From the NCBI GenBank assembly GCA_947095535.1, contig OX352772.1:170400613-170464612 (forward strand): a DNA stretch of 64,000 nt, read 5' to 3'. A model generated the notes under the pieces. The model was not told the origin of the DNA. It made no database searches and was given only the letters and a program-made list of their open reading frames with translations. A program made the position numbers and the translations under genes. Source of the stretch: Poecilobothrus nobilitatus. Its lineage: Eukaryota > Arthropoda > Insecta > Diptera > Dolichopodidae. Positions 19,787-32,982 of the stretch are shown here, one piece after another. Within the stretch, counting starts at the first letter, position 1. The number at the start of each line of letters is the position of its first letter.

Positions 19787-22700
19787 ACTGTGCAATTGTC
19801 ATGGGGTCAACTGTGTAACTTTGATTACAATTTGCAACTGTGACTGGGGTCAACTGTGCAAATTGTAATCAAAGCCTTAGGAGTGAAATTAATAAAATAC
19901 CTTGCCAAGATTCTTGTAAGAGATTTTTTCATACTAAAAAGTGTTCCAGTAAAGAAATTGATTTGCATTTATCAAACTATGGTATTGAACTATTTCAAAA
20001 TAATGAATGTTTAGGATGTAAAGACTGAGACTGTAAAACAATGTGTTTTAGTTAAACCAAAAACAATCCAAAAAATTTAAATAACAGTCAATGAAGTGAA
20101 AGGTAATATTGATATTTCTCAAATGCCTATAAAAATTAATAATATTTTTGAGAGGAAAAACGGTTCTATATCAATTTGTTGTAAAGAATGTTGATAAAGA
20201 ATCAGCTCAAAAGAAGGAAAATGAAATAAAAAATAAGTTAAGTGACAACTAAGAGGTATTCTTACCAAAACTGACAAATTCAAAAATTTTAGTTTGTGGT
20301 CTTGTTGAATAATTAGAAAATGATGAAATTATTAATGCTGTTAAAATTCAAAATAATGTAAACTGTAAAAATATACCTCGCTTAAAAGTTTATAAATCAT
20401 TTAAAAATTGTAACTTCAATGCAATTTTTGAAACTGATAGTGGAGCTTTTAAAGAAATTATTAAAAAATCGATTGGTTATAATAGTTGCAGAGTTTTTGA
20501 AAAAATAAATGTTCTTAGGTGTTATAAATGTTTAGGATTTCATCACACGGCTTCAAAATGTCATGATCAGAACATAAAATATTGATGTTATAAGAGTGCA
20601 GATGCTGCGCATAAATCTTCTGAGTGCAATAGTGATATATTAGTATTCATAAACTGCAAAAAAGTTAAAGAGAGTATGAATATAAAAGATGAAGAATTCA
20701 ATATTACTCATGCATTTAGTAATGAGTGTAAAACACTACAAAAAAAACTTAAAATTGGAACAGAACGAATTGCATATTGGCAATTAAAAAAATGGAGTGT
20801 TTATACTTAAATATACAGAGAGTAATAAATAATGTTACAGAACTAGAAGAATTAATACTAGAATGTAATGTTGATGTTATTTGTCTAATAGAAACGCACT
20901 TAACAGAAGAAGATGACGACAATTTAATACAAATTAATGGTTACAATTGTGCAAGAATTAATAGCCATACTTAACATACTGGTGGTGTTTTATTTTAAAT
21001 TAGAAATAACTTTAGTTATAAAATAATTAATAAAATTAGCTTAAGAAATGAATTATGGTGGATACATTTAGAAATAAATTGTAATATAAATAATAAGTTT
21101 TAAATAAGTTTCAAAAATTTTAAATTCGAATGATAATTTCTTTACTAATTTTAATGAATTCATTGAAGAATTAAGCGATTTTAATGAATATGTTATAATT
21201 TTTGGAGATTTTAATATTAATTAGCACATAAATGATAATGTAAAAAAGAAAATAAAACAAAAATTTGAAAATAATACGTTTAAACAAATATTAAATGAAT
21301 GCACCAGAATTACTCAAACATCGAGAACACTTATTGATTGAATACAATTTGGGTAGTAACAAAAAAGTAGAAGTTAAAATTGAAACAGTTAAAAAAATAA
21401 GTGATCAAGAAATTATAAAAATAAATATATTCCTTAGTAACTAAATACTATACTAGTACTATGAAAGTCTTAAAATACGATAAACATAAATTTAGAAGTA
21501 AAATTATTTGTACTGACATCATGACTACCTACTTCACTGATTGAAACATAAAAGTAAATAATTTCAGTAAATGTCTGGAAGAAATTGTTAATAAATTTGT
21601 AATTGAAAAATCGGTTAATTCATTCCAATATGGTTGGTTTACTAATGAATTAAAAATCTCGAAACGTCAGAGAAATGAGCAGTACAATATTGCAATATGG
21701 ACAAATAGTAGCCTCGAGTGGGGAAATTAGAAAAATGATTACTATATTATATTAGGTATTAAATTCATTTTTATAATATAATAAATATATTAAAATTATT
21801 ATATTATAAAAATTAAATAAACTATGCAAAAAACTATTATATTTGGAACAAAATTGAGAATTCGTACAATTAACAAACTACTTGGAAAAATATAAAAACA
21901 TAATATGTACTTGATAAAAGAGTAAATGAAATTAATGAAATGAATTTTGATAACAATATAACCAACGACAAAAAATTCATTGTAAAAAAGCTTAATGAAT
22001 ACTTTGTAAAAAGTGTAGAAGATATAAATAAAAATATTCCAAATACGCTATATATTAACAAAATCCCACTGCACTTCCATACTTTTAAATTTCAACTAAT
22101 TAATATGAATGATCTCAAATTAATATTAAAAAATATGAACAAAAAAAAAGATGATAATTTTGTTAATGTTAATATGTTTATTAACTCGCTTGACTTAATA
22201 GGCGAGAATTTACTCTCAATAATCAACAAGTCGCTAGAAATTGGGTGTTTCCGTGATAAATGAAAAAAAAACGATGATAGTTCCGGTTGAGAAAGTAAAT
22301 GACGCGAAAAAATTTGAGGAATTTCGACCAATTAATACCATTCTGACTAAAACTAAGATTATGGAAAGAATTGTGAATAATCAATTAAAAAAATATTTTT
22401 ATAAATTTAAGTTAATATTGGAAAATCATCAGGATTAAGAAAAAATTTAATTGGAAAATGGAAGTTCATGATAAGAAAATCATCGTTTGGCAAAAAAACC
22501 GGAGTGTTATGGCATCTGTGATACTGAGCTGCTCTTGTGATCTAGAATAGCTAAAAATATGGTTTGAAATGAATAAATTGAAGTTGAACACAAAAAAACC
22601 TAAATGTATGATAATGAACAGTACAGAGATTATGAACATAAAAATCAACAATGAAAATATTGAAATAATGAAGGAACTTAAGTATTTGGGAATTATTTTA

Positions 22701-23210
22701 GACAATAAGTTAAATTTTAAAAGCCATAATGAGTAAATAAATATCAAAACAAGTTTATTTTTTTTTCAAAATAAGATCTAAAGTAACATAATATTTAAAT
22801 GCTATTCGAATTTACAATATAATCATCAAACCACACTTCGAATATTGCTCGTCTATATTATTCATGTTTGGAAAACTGCAAAAGCTGCAAAATAAATCGA
22901 TGATATACATAACTACAATCTAAGGAATATTCTTAACTTCAGACTGGATCTTTTCAGAAACGAAAAAACCAAAAATATGTTAATCTACAAGGGGCTGTAG
23001 TTTTACAACAATCTACCAAATGATTTAAAATTTGAAACTAACTTAATAATATTAAAAAAAAAATTGTTACTTATGTTAAAGATATTTTTGATATATATAA
23101 AATTTAATTAGTTATTTATAAATTATTTTTTTTCTTTTCTTTTTAAATTCAATAATTAAATAATATTGTTTTTTGTTGTTTTTCTTTTTTTATTATTTAA
23201 TAAAATTATA
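19787..23210 (+). mobile_element. LINE-C, decayed non-LTR retrotransposon, U2
   Basis: Same layout as in U1. Here the CCHC pair is clearer: CYKCLGFHHTASKC near 20519-20560 followed by a second Cys/His cluster ending HKSSEC. The endonuclease start (20777-20974) reaches INGYNCARINSHT without a break. RT pieces at 21940-22438 (FEEFRPINTILTKTKIMER) and 22560-22740. The catalytic palm is missing as in U1, so the loss predates the duplication. Confidence 0.75.
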
Positions 23211-23309
23211 TTGATTGAAATTTTAAAATTTTATAATTAATGTTACATAAAAATAGTAAGAAATTATTAAATAAATAAATTAAAATGACGTCAGAAATTT
23301 CAAGTCTAA

Positions 23310-24640
23310 AACTTTAAGTACGCAAATCAACTAACTTCAGTCTTTGTTCATATGGAGGTAAAATAATAAGATCCAATCATGGTAAGTGGCGTAAGGCACA
23401 TCTAAGAAAGTTTTTCTGTACTGCCTCGATTCTATCAATGTGTACCATACAAAATGGAGACCAAACTTGACTACCAAAATCAAGATTCGGTCTAACAAGA
23501 CAAGTGTACAACGATGTAAGAAGATAGGGATCTGAAAATTTCTTTGAAAACAAACTGCAATAATGAATTTGCTTTATTTATAACATTATTATACTGAGTC
23601 ATAAAACTAAGATGGGAATAAAAAACACGCGCAAGTCTTCTATTGAGGCAACGTGTATAAGATATCAATGCGCATTTATTTACATTAAGTAATAGATTAT
23701 TTTTAGCGCACCAATTATAGAAGTTTTGAAGATCATTCTGAGTAAGGATGGCGTCATTTATAGAACTTATCTTTTTAAAGATTTTCATATCACCAGAGTA
23801 AATGTGATCACTTATCACTCACAGATAAGATAAAAAGTAAAAAACCAAGGTTCAGAAGTCATAAATAAAAAGTAAAGGACCTTGTGGAACACTAGAATTT
23901 GCCACAAAAATATCCACAAAATATCCATATATAGCCACTTAAAATATCCTTCTTCCATATTTTTAAGTATCAGACATGTTGTTTCAACTAAATTTGTCAC
24001 GGTAAATTTTTGTTTTACAAGACCATGTAGAAAGTCAACAAGGTAAAATATTAGAACACTGATTATAAACTGAATCTACTAAAATTAACTCAAACAAATT
24101 AGGAATCGAAGATATTTTGGCTTTCGGGCCATAGTTAGTAATTCAATTTTTAGCATTACTTTTATGAATTGGTCTGAAATACGACATTTTCTAAATAGGA
24201 GGAAACACTTCAGAATCTAATGAATTTTTGAAAAGTAATGTTAAACGTAAGGAGAATGTTAGAACACTTACTTAAAATTATTTCCGGTATAGATACCATC
24301 ACGACCGGGAAAGTATTATCACCAAGTTTAGTTAGATAACTGGAAACTATTTGTTCATTTATGGTTATGTCGCTAAGAAAAGTTTTTTGATAATGACATT
24401 TACTTTTGCTTTTTATAAATTTCCAAAAATTTTTGGTTCTGATTTTAGTTTTATTGCTATTTGGCTAATGTACCTATTTAGATGAGCATATCAGATGACA
24501 TTTTGCAGTTCTCAAATAATATGACAAGATTGTTATCGTTTTTAATATCTTTTGTTTTGAGATATGTAGCCTAGACTTTGTTTTTCTTATTTCTGAGAGC
24601 TCAAAGCTCTTTTCTGACTCATGGAGATCCAGAGACGTGA
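23310..24640 (-). pseudogene. LINE-D reverse transcriptase, decayed, U2
   Basis: Leftward RT. The open piece at 23492-23818 carries HIYSGDMKIFKKISSINDAI, WCAKNNLLLNVNKCALISY and RARVF-type sequence to the thumb. Compared with U1, a 3-base difference at about 23780 and a single-base difference near 23625 restore a longer frame. The catalytic box YADD is replaced by YSGD. Confidence 0.65.
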
Positions 24641-24789
24641 AATCATAGGTGTTTAAAAATTGTATCAGTCCAGAAAAAATAGTTTTACTGAAATTAAAAC
24701 TATGAAAATGAAATAGATTTATATAATATATCTAATTTTAAGTCATTTTACAACTGCAGAAATGTAAACAAATGTGAAAATGTAAACAA

Positions 24790-25440
24790 AGGAAGATAAA
24801 AATGGGTACTTTCTATAAAGTTCATTCAGAAAATAGTAAATAATTTATGGAATATTTAGAAATTGAATTTGAATAATATCGTAGTTAAAGAACTACAAGA
24901 ATTGGTAAGTGTGATAAAAGTCTTAATAGTGAAAATGGTGAATGATGGGATATTTCAAGACTCATAGAAAAAGACTGTGTTAGTTCATGTACATAAATGT
25001 TGTTCATAAAGAAGAATGCAGTATACAAAGTTTATGAAAAATAAATTAAAGCTAGAATGAGCGACTTCATAACAAAAATTGCTGGTTTCGATTCAAATTA
25101 ATATAACTTTTTAAAAAATAGATTCAGCAATTTTATAGACTTTTGAACAAATGCATGACGAATTAGGTGAGAGCTACTATAATGATGCTGTTTTCATAGA
25201 TTTTTCCAAAGTATTTGACTTAGTAAATCATATCAGACTTCCGAAATTTTTGGATAATCTAGCAATAAGGGGAATTAGTAGCAATCTGATAAAAAGTTTT
25301 TCTGACAAATAGATCGGAATGAAATTCGTATTAATCTATAAAACAATTTATAAACTGCTATTTAAAACTAAAAAAGAAAATAACATAACATTGAAAGTAA
25401 ATGATACAATAATGCACAGAGTCGGTAATCGCACTTGTTT
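24790..25440 (+). pseudogene. LINE-E RT fragment, U2
   Basis: Continues past the U1 version: KVYEK (25027), KARMSDFITKIAGFDSN, FLKNRFSNFIDF, AVFIDFSKVFDLVNH (25193-25235), then NLIKSFSDK and a Lys-rich thumb-like stretch to about 25400. Internal stops throughout. Confidence 0.6.
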
Positions 25441-25787
25441 ATATTTGACATATACTAGTGTCTAGAATTAGATATAATATTATGGTACTCGCAGTTAATG
25501 TGCAAATTTTCATATAACAAATGGGTATTCTAATGATTTTTTTTTTCCACTTGCCACTCTAATGAGGAGTATAGGGCATCCACTAAGTCATTTATTATTC
25601 ATATTTGACTAAGCTTCAGTTTCGTGAATTATTAATTTCACTAAGCCGTTGATTACTCGGCTGTAGCTATTGTACAGGAAAGACGTTTCTTTTAATGCTA
25701 CGCCATCTATTATCTTATACAAGAATTATGGTTTTTTATTATTTTATTATATAGCTGTTACAATATAATATTAATTATAATTTATAA

Positions 25788-25793
25788 GACATA
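25788..25793. other. Unoccupied Polinton target site (single GACATA)
   Basis: The left-flank sequence TTAATTATAATTTATAA is joined through one GACATA to the right-flank sequence TTATACTTATTTTTAA, with no Polinton between. It is the pre-insertion arrangement of the sites at 9222 and 19236. Confidence 0.85.
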
Positions 25794-26342
25794 TTATACT
25801 TATTTTTAATTTAATTATATTCTACTAATTATATATTATAAAAAAAATCTGTATTATTTTTATTAATCTATATGACCCAGCTGGGGTTTGAACCCGAGAC
25901 CTTTCGTATGAAAGGCCGGGTGTCTTAACCACTAAACCATTAGTTGGATTCTAATGATTAAGACATTAAAAATGAAGAGAATTCAAATTATATCGGAGAA
26001 GAAGTATATAAAAATTATATGTATATATTATCTATATATTATCTTATATTATCCAACATATATATTACTAATCTATACTAATATCTTAGATATAAATCAA
26101 TTAATCTATTTTGAGAAATATAAATATATATAATTTTTCCTAGTCAAATAAATACAACAATTTTTCATTCAATTTAAACTTTTTTTCATCCAAATTCAAC
26201 ATTTTTTCAAAAACGTTAAAAAACATTTAATTGAAATTAAACTTTTTTTTTTTATATATGAATTTTAAAAGTTTTGTGTTGAAATATGTATGTGAAAATA
26301 TAATTAGCAAGGACTTTAGAGTAGGCTACAAAATCAAAATGA
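25794..26342. repeat. Partial third flank unit U3
   Basis: Matches 3243-3786 and 19242-19786, including the tRNA-like sequence, then diverges exactly where LINE-C begins in the other units. It may be the version of the locus before LINE-C inserted. Confidence 0.75.
25873..25949 (-). tRNA. tRNA-like sequence (probable pseudogene), U3
   Basis: As 3323-3397 but with two extra G in the anticodon-arm side and a G-to-A change in the acceptor stem, so more degenerate. Confidence 0.45.
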
Positions 26343-26743
26343 TGCGCTTTTTGCAGAATATAAAATATACCAAATTCTCAGCAAGAGGAATTTTATAGTT
26401 GGTTTAAAATTTCTGATAGCAATCAAAAATGAAGGAAAAAATATACGTTTGTAAATTATGAGACCATAAAGCTAAGGCTAAGGTCTAAAAAACAAATTAT
26501 TGTAATACCTAGTAAAATAATATTTTGTAAATAATATAAATTATAAAATTATTAATAAAGAAAAAAAAATTTATAAACAAAAAACAAATATTAAAAATGA
26601 ACATACATAGATACATGCATCTTAACATATAAAATAATGGTGCATTTGTGTGAAAAGGCATCACGCCTAAACCAATCCTCATATTAAGGTCATATTTAGA
26701 ACGTATGTTCATTTGGTGCTCCGGATGGTTTCCGTTTTTTTAT
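26343..26743. other. AT-rich stretch without a recognisable gene
   Basis: Only short frames with low-complexity Phe/Ile/Tyr translations. No motif found. Confidence 0.5.
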
Positions 26744-26751
26744 TTTTTTGA

Positions 26752-27042
26752 TAGCTGCCATACAACTTCAAGTGTTTTTATACCAAAAACTATCTTCTGA
26801 TCCACTAATCACGACAAAACGCTCCAAGCTAACCGGCCGTGACTACCCTATTGATTCTGCATATAAGTATTTTCGAAAGGTTCACAGGAAGTCATAGCTG
26901 ACATACAACTTCAAGTGTTTTTTACACCAAAAACTATCTTCTAATCCACTAATCACGACAAAACTCTCCAAGCTAACCGGCCATGACTATTGATTCTGTA
27001 TGTAAATATTTTAAAAGGGTTTACAGGAAGTCATAGCTGCCA
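26752..27042. repeat. Two tandem copies of a 143-bp unit
   Basis: CATACAACTTCAAGTG starts units at 26759 and 26902; each unit includes AACCGGCC and ends with GGAAGTCATAGCTG. The second copy is about 90% identical by eye. It abuts the poly-A end of a LINE. Confidence 0.8.
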
Positions 27043-27044
27043 TT

Positions 27045-28699
27045 TCTTTTTTTACGACGGTGGAAAGCATCGAAAGTCACTCAAAGAAACTTTGGATAGT
27101 GTTAAACTTTAACCAACCGAAACCACCCCCTCTAAAACCAAACTTTAGGATGGGTTTTTAAATACATATTGATATAATGTACCGTTTGGTTTTGGGGAAA
27201 AGGATAAGGAAAGATTATTTGGGAAATTAGGTTTGGGATAATTAGGATTATTTATGGAGGATTGAGGAAACAATTTGGAGAGTTATTTTGAAGATGAATG
27301 TTCTTCTTGAATTTCATTATATCTTACACATAATCACCAATTTTTGGGAACACATGTGCAGGCATAAGGTTGCATAAACGCAACGTGCGCATAATAAACG
27401 AATTTTCGACTGCCGTGTTATGCCATCTTGACAATTCGACAGTGAAGGGGTGGGCATCTGCCGCACTCCTTGTTTCACGTTGGACAACTTTGAATGAAGT
27501 CATTTGCTTTAGTTCTTTAGAGGATGTGTTCACCCTTATAAGGTATCTATAAAACAAGGTCAGTGACCCAACTGTGCGACGATGGCTGAGTGGAGTGAGC
27601 ATTGAAGTTACACTGGGGTCGTTAATCAAACGAATAGCTCTGTTTTGCACATTATCTAAATAACCCAGTGCTATTTGAGGCCCTGCAGCCCAAATGTGTG
27701 TATTATAGCTCAATTTTCCACCTAATGTTCGTTTTATAGATATTGATTGTGCCCGTACAAAAAATAGTCAATAAATAACAGTATCGCGATGGCAGAGTGG
27801 AGTGAGCGTTGTAGTAACACTGGGGTCGCTAATAAGGCAAATAACTCTGTTTTTCACTTTGTCGAGATAACCCAGCGCTGTTTGGGGAGCTGCAGACCAA
27901 ATATGTGCCAAGGACTCCATTTTCCTAATGTACTTTTTATAGATTATGAGAAGGTCGGTTGAAGAAAAGTAAGCTTTACAGCGGTACAAGAAACCCAAAC
28001 ATTTAGCAGCATCTTTAGGTATACCAAAAATATGATTTGACCAAGTCAATTTTTGATTTAACTGTATCCTCAGAATGCTTAATTCTGTTGAATGCTCCAG
28101 AGCTTCTTCCTGGAATGTCAGATTCGATATAGTAGTTGCTATTTTACGCGAGATTAAACTGCATTATCTTTTTTTGGTGTTGAAGTCAACTTTGTTTGCT
28201 TCACCTCACTTTTGGATTTCTGCTAAATCATTATTTAGCTCACTGCTAATGAAATTTTTTGCTGTTCTATTGATCTGATGATTCATATTACAGCGGCTAT
28301 GAAATTCATAGGATGTTGCAAGGGTGCTGTCATCTGCGAAACTATTTATTGTATTGGAAGTTATTGAAAGTAGGTCATTTATAAATATTAAAAAAAGAGT
28401 GTAAGATAAAACCGATCTCAGCGTTTACGGACACCAGCATTTATTATAAAATTATAAGAAGAATATCCATTTAGAAGTACCCGAATAGTTCGATTCGAAC
28501 GGAAATCATCAATCCATTTTAAAAAGATCTGCCTCTACCTAATGCTTTGTACTTTGCTAGTAAAGCATTATGACAAACTCCGTCAAAAACTTTAGAAATA
28601 TCCAGAGCCAGCACATTAGACTCACCAGAATGGTGAAGACTAATATTCAACTTTTCGCAAAGGTAAGTCATGAGATCACCAGTTGAACGTCGGGTTCTA
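27045..28699 (-). mobile_element. LINE-A copy I, decayed, Jockey-like
   Basis: Leftward. RT palm start TGDLMTYLCEKLNISLHHSG and LALDISKVF (28540-28680), then WSNHIFGIPKDAAKCLGF...IWSAAPQTALGYLDKV (27768-28049), then a second, overlapping copy of the C-terminal end, HIWAAGPQIALGYLDNVQNRAIRLI ... HPFTVELSRWHN (27324-27713). A GC-richer 3' region follows (27050-27200) ending CCACCGTCGTAAAAAAAG, a poly-A tail on this strand. The catalytic YADD is missing. Same family as 37916-41985. Confidence 0.75.
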
Positions 28700-28726
28700 T
28701 CGATCTTCGATATCCTTCATTCCCTG

Positions 28727-29127
28727 AGTAGATAGGTAGGCACTTGGGTCAATAGGTCACGGTCACCCGGAAGTAGGTCAAACCGTAATTTGGTTAGACA
28801 GAAAGTAGGTTAATGTCATAAAATTGTATACTTGTTTTAAGTAATACGTAAACATGGAAATAGTAAGAAATATTGCTTTTTTTTTTGCTTGCAATTTTGA
28901 GATGTTTTTTCTTGCATTTTTGATATGTTTGCGTTTATTTCTTGTTTTTTTTCTTTCGTTTTTTTTTTTTTTTCAAGTATTTAAAGAAGAGGAAGGAAAA
29001 ACCATTAATTAATTGTTATGTAAGAATGTTGGAAAAAAAACAAAAAAACAGGAAATCAAAAAAATATCTAACGTGGTACATGTTTACTTATTGATGTATA
29101 CTTGGCTTAAGTAATAGGCGCATATAA
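28727..29127. repeat. Left terminal inverted repeat of Polinton-C
   Basis: Matches the reverse complement of 55365-55805, with length changes in poly-T and poly-A runs. Contains TAGGTCA at 28754 and 28774 and GTAGGTTAATGTCAT at 28804, motifs that also recur in Polinton-B TIRs. Confidence 0.85.
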
Positions 29128-29668
29128 AAATAATAGGAAAAAATGCTTTATAAAATTTAGAGAGAAAAATAAAAATAGAACAAAATTAGTGTAACTACAT
29201 TTCTTTAAAATTTGCAACTATTTTTAAAAATTAAAAGAAAAAGTGAAAACTGGTTATTTAAATCTCACATAAAGATTCAACCTTGACAAAATTGATGCAA
29301 TTTTGAGAAGAATTTATTTCTTGTTGTATTCTTTTTTTGTATTTCAAGAAGAGGAAAGAAAACATTGTTAGTATGACCGTATAAGATGTTACTGTTATGT
29401 AAGGATGTTGGAAAACAAGAAAAAGGAATAAAAAGCGATTCAAAATAAGTTAATTGCTTTTGGTACTTATATTGGTACATAGTAGTGTAAAAATACAAAA
29501 TAAAACAGATTTGTTTATATATTTGAAATATTTTTTTCAAATAACAAGCAAGATATTATGTATAAATTGTGTAAAAAGTTAAAAAATGGTTAATAGAGTG
29601 AAAATTCTAAGATTGGAAATGTTCGCGGTCTTTATAAATAAAAAAAATCGAAAATAAAAAAATAAAAA
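29128..29668. other. AT-rich leader before PolB
   Basis: Contains short sequences resembling the TIR interior. Antisense frames here are low-complexity and not credible genes. Confidence 0.4.
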
Positions 29669-32600
29669 ATGAATACAGAAAAATTCACGATAAAATCTAT
29701 AAAATCAGTGAATGTAAAACGATTCAACATTTTTGGAAAAAGATTGAAGTTTATAATAAATCCAGTACCAGACAACAAAGATCCAATAAATTGGATTAAA
29801 ACCGGTATTGAAGAATTATTCAGCAATTTAATTGAAAATGTTGATCCTAGTGACAAAATTGGTGTCAATTTTGGATGCCAAAGTTTTCATGAACGTGCTC
29901 CAGCCTGGATCAATTTTAAAGAAGCAAAAGACCCTTACATTTCGGAAATTTGGGAAGTTATTTCAAAAATTTTCCAAAGCAACTCCGAAAGATTATCTAC
30001 AGATACGTTCTATATAAATGTTACATATGTACGACTTCCAGCGGGAAGAGGTAGAGGAAAAAGATACAACAATTTTGAAGAAGAATGTAATAAAATAAGA
30101 GGCATAATTTCAATTAAAAACAAAGATAATCTATGCTTATCACGTGCGTTAGTTATTGCTATCTCATTCATAGAAAAATCTGTTGACGACTGTAACTTCA
30201 ATTGAAAGCAGCGTTACAACTAATTAGAAATTCATATGTAAGCATTCCAGCAAAAGGTGCTAGTATCAGTGAGCTGAAAAAATTTCAACTGTACCTCTCT
30301 AAATATGAAATTGTAGTTTTTGGTCTCAGAGGAAAAGGAAAATCGATTATTTTTCAAGGTGAAGAAGATAAGGAAAAAAGATTGAATTTGATATACGATG
30401 AAGGTCACTTTAATGTAATTACATCATTAACAGCAGCATTTAGTTGTGATTACTTTTGCCAAACATGTAATGTGCCGTATAACAATAGATTGTCTCACAG
30501 ATGTAAACAATCGTGTTTCTTTTGCAAATCATCTCCAAGATATGACGCAAATTTTCCAAATATTAAATGTGATGTATGCAATCGAAGTTTTAAAGGTCAA
30601 ACTTGTTTTGATAATCATAAAGCAATACCATCTTCAAATAAAAAATCTATTTGCACTCTAATAAATTCCTGTACAAAATGCTTTAAAGTATACAGAGCTG
30701 ATGTAAATCATATATGCTATGGACATTTGTGTAAAAACTGCAATACAAATGTTGCTTCAGATCACCAATGCTTTATTACACCATGTAAAGAATTAGCTGA
30801 ACTTAAGAATACATTACATATTTTCTACGATCTCGAAACAACTCAAGATGATATCATCGGGGAGAAACTTCATGAAGGTGTTGCTATAGGGGATATATTT
30901 GAACATCAGCCTGATTTATGTATTTTTGAACAAAGATGCACGCATTGTATATTATCCAATGTTGAAAGATGCAATTTTTGTGAATTTCGACAACATGGGT
31001 TGAACAACATGTGTTGAAACAAAATCCAATACAAATGTTTTTAGAATATATACTCAACCAAAGAAAAATATTTGATAGAGTTGTAGTTATTGCACATAAT
31101 GGACAAGCATTTGATAATCAGTTTTTATTAAACTATATCTTAGAAAAAACCATCATCAAACCAAAACTAATTATGAGGGGAACAAAGATAATTTTAATGC
31201 TGTTAGATAACGTGAAATTTATTGATTCATTAAACTATTTTCCAATGCCGTTATCTAGTTTACTGAAAGCGTTACATTTAGACATAAATTTGAAAAACGG
31301 ATATTTTCCTCATATGTTTAATCGTAAAAACAAGATAAAAAATAATAGAAAGTTACCGGATCGTAAATATTAATGTTATAATTCAATGAATGCATTGGAA
31401 AGAAAACAATTTCTTGAATGGTACGAAGAAAATAAAAACAAGTCTTTTAACCTCCAAAATGAACTTGTAGAATATTGTATGAATGACGTAAAAATTTTGA
31501 CAGCACCCTGTATTAAATTCAGACAACTATTTTTGGAAGAATGTAAGGTTGAGCTATTTTTAGAGGCCACTACTTCACTTTTTAGAGGCCACTTGCTTCA
31601 GCGTGTAATTTGGTTTTTAGAAGGAATTTTTTAAAACCGTATACAATTGGACTTATAGCTCAACAAGGATATCGCTTATCAAAAAACCAGTCAATCATTG
31701 CCATAATATGGTTAATGTGGGAAGAAAAACAAAGAAAAATAAAAATTCAGCAAAGTGGTAATAGAAAAGAAAAAGTAATTTTTGGTCTTCGTGTTGACGA
31801 ATATTGTACAGACACAAAACAAATATTTGAGTTTTATGGCTGTTACTACCATGGCCATCCAAAATGTTTCAAAAATAATAATGTTAAAAAATATGAAACA
31901 TGTTATGAGGCTACATTATCCAAAGTCAATAAATTACGATCTTTAGGTTATCAAGTGGGAGTGTGAATTTCGAAAAGAAATGAGATGAAAAGAATACGAA
32001 GCATTTTGCTCAAAATTGAAGAACGAAAGTTTGATACCACTAAAACCACGAGACGCGTTTTATGGCGGTAGAACAGGAAACACAAGAATATATTATAAAT
32101 GTGCACCTGGTGAGAAAATAATGTATATAGATATATGCTTACTATATCCTTGGGTGTGTAAATACGGAAAATTTCCAGTGGGTCATCCAAAAGTTCATGT
32201 TGGACAAATTGAGTGCAATAAATAAAATTTAAATGATAATGAAGGATTAATAAAGGCATTGATACTTCCTCCAGAAAAACTCTATCACTTGGTTTTGCCT
32301 ATAAATCAAAATAATAAGCTAATCTTTTCCTGCTGATAAACGAGTTTTGTATTACTATACTGATTCAATAATATATGTAGCACGTGAAGGAGAATATAAT
32401 CCTCCAACAGGAGTTTTCATAGGGGATATGACAGATGAGCTTAAAGAATATGGAATACGAAGTTACATTACAGAATTCGTCAGTGAGGGTGCAAAGAACT
32501 ATGCATAAAAAATATATAGTAACAACTCCAAATGTGAAAAAACTGTTTGCAAAGTCAAAGGTATTCGTTTAAATTATAACGCTTCACAAGAAATAAATTT

Positions 32601-32868
32601 TGGCTCTGTGAAGCTCTGGCTCTGTGTAGTTAAAAAATTAAACAATTTTCAACAAATAAATATAATATTTCCTAGTATTCGTCGAACATACGATCACAGA
32701 GTCATCACTGTTCCTGAAAGAAAGTCATATCGAATTAATTCCAGAAAACGAGTTTTTGCAAATGATTATACTTCAGTTCCTTATGGCTTCAAAAAGAAAA
32801 AAATTTATAAATTGTTGTTAATATATTGTAAAAATTTTGTATTTGAAACTATTAAATTACAGTATTGA
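29669..32868 (+). pseudogene. polB: Polinton DNA polymerase B, several frameshifts, palm deleted
   Basis: Protein-primed family B polymerase for replicating the element. It starts at ATG 29669 (178 codons) and continues through frameshifts near 30200, 31010, 31375 and 31615. Visible parts: Cys/His clusters (30450-30790), exonuclease motif I FYDLETTQD (30820), motif II AHNGQAFDN (31091), motif III YCMNDVKIL (31474), polymerase motif A YIDICLLYPWV (32122-32155) and motif C as YYYTDSIIYV (about 32351), where the first Asp of the DTD box is Tyr. The stretch with motif B, some 270 residues, is missing between about 32330 and 32345. Ends PYGFKKK before the integrase, same strand. Confidence 0.88.
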
Positions 32869-32982
32869 AAAAAATACTTAATTTTACCGTTTTCAATTTT
32901 CAGAATATAGTCGAAAATATATTTACATAATATACGTATATTTTATTCAAATTCACAATTGCAGTTTAACTTTTCAATAATA

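Larger units (their letters stand above)
19242..25787. repeat. Flank unit U2 (direct repeat of 3243-9221)
   Basis: Longer and slightly better preserved than U1: it keeps 120 bp near 20215-20335 and 475 bp at 25281-25756 that U1 lacks. Same LINE fragments in the same order. 25441-25787 is AT-rich with no gene seen. Confidence 0.85.

Noticed and set aside
26509..26712. 67-codon ORF on the - strand
   Set aside because: Ile/Phe/Asn-rich, no motif, no conserved partner.
27370..28278. + strand ORFs at 27370-27552 and 28075-28278
   Set aside because: Antisense to the LINE-A reverse transcriptase, which has clear RT motifs on the - strand.
29258..29540. Two overlapping Phe/Ile/Tyr-rich ORFs on the - strand
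   Set aside because: AT-rich leader of Polinton-C; low-complexity translation and no homologue in Polinton-B.
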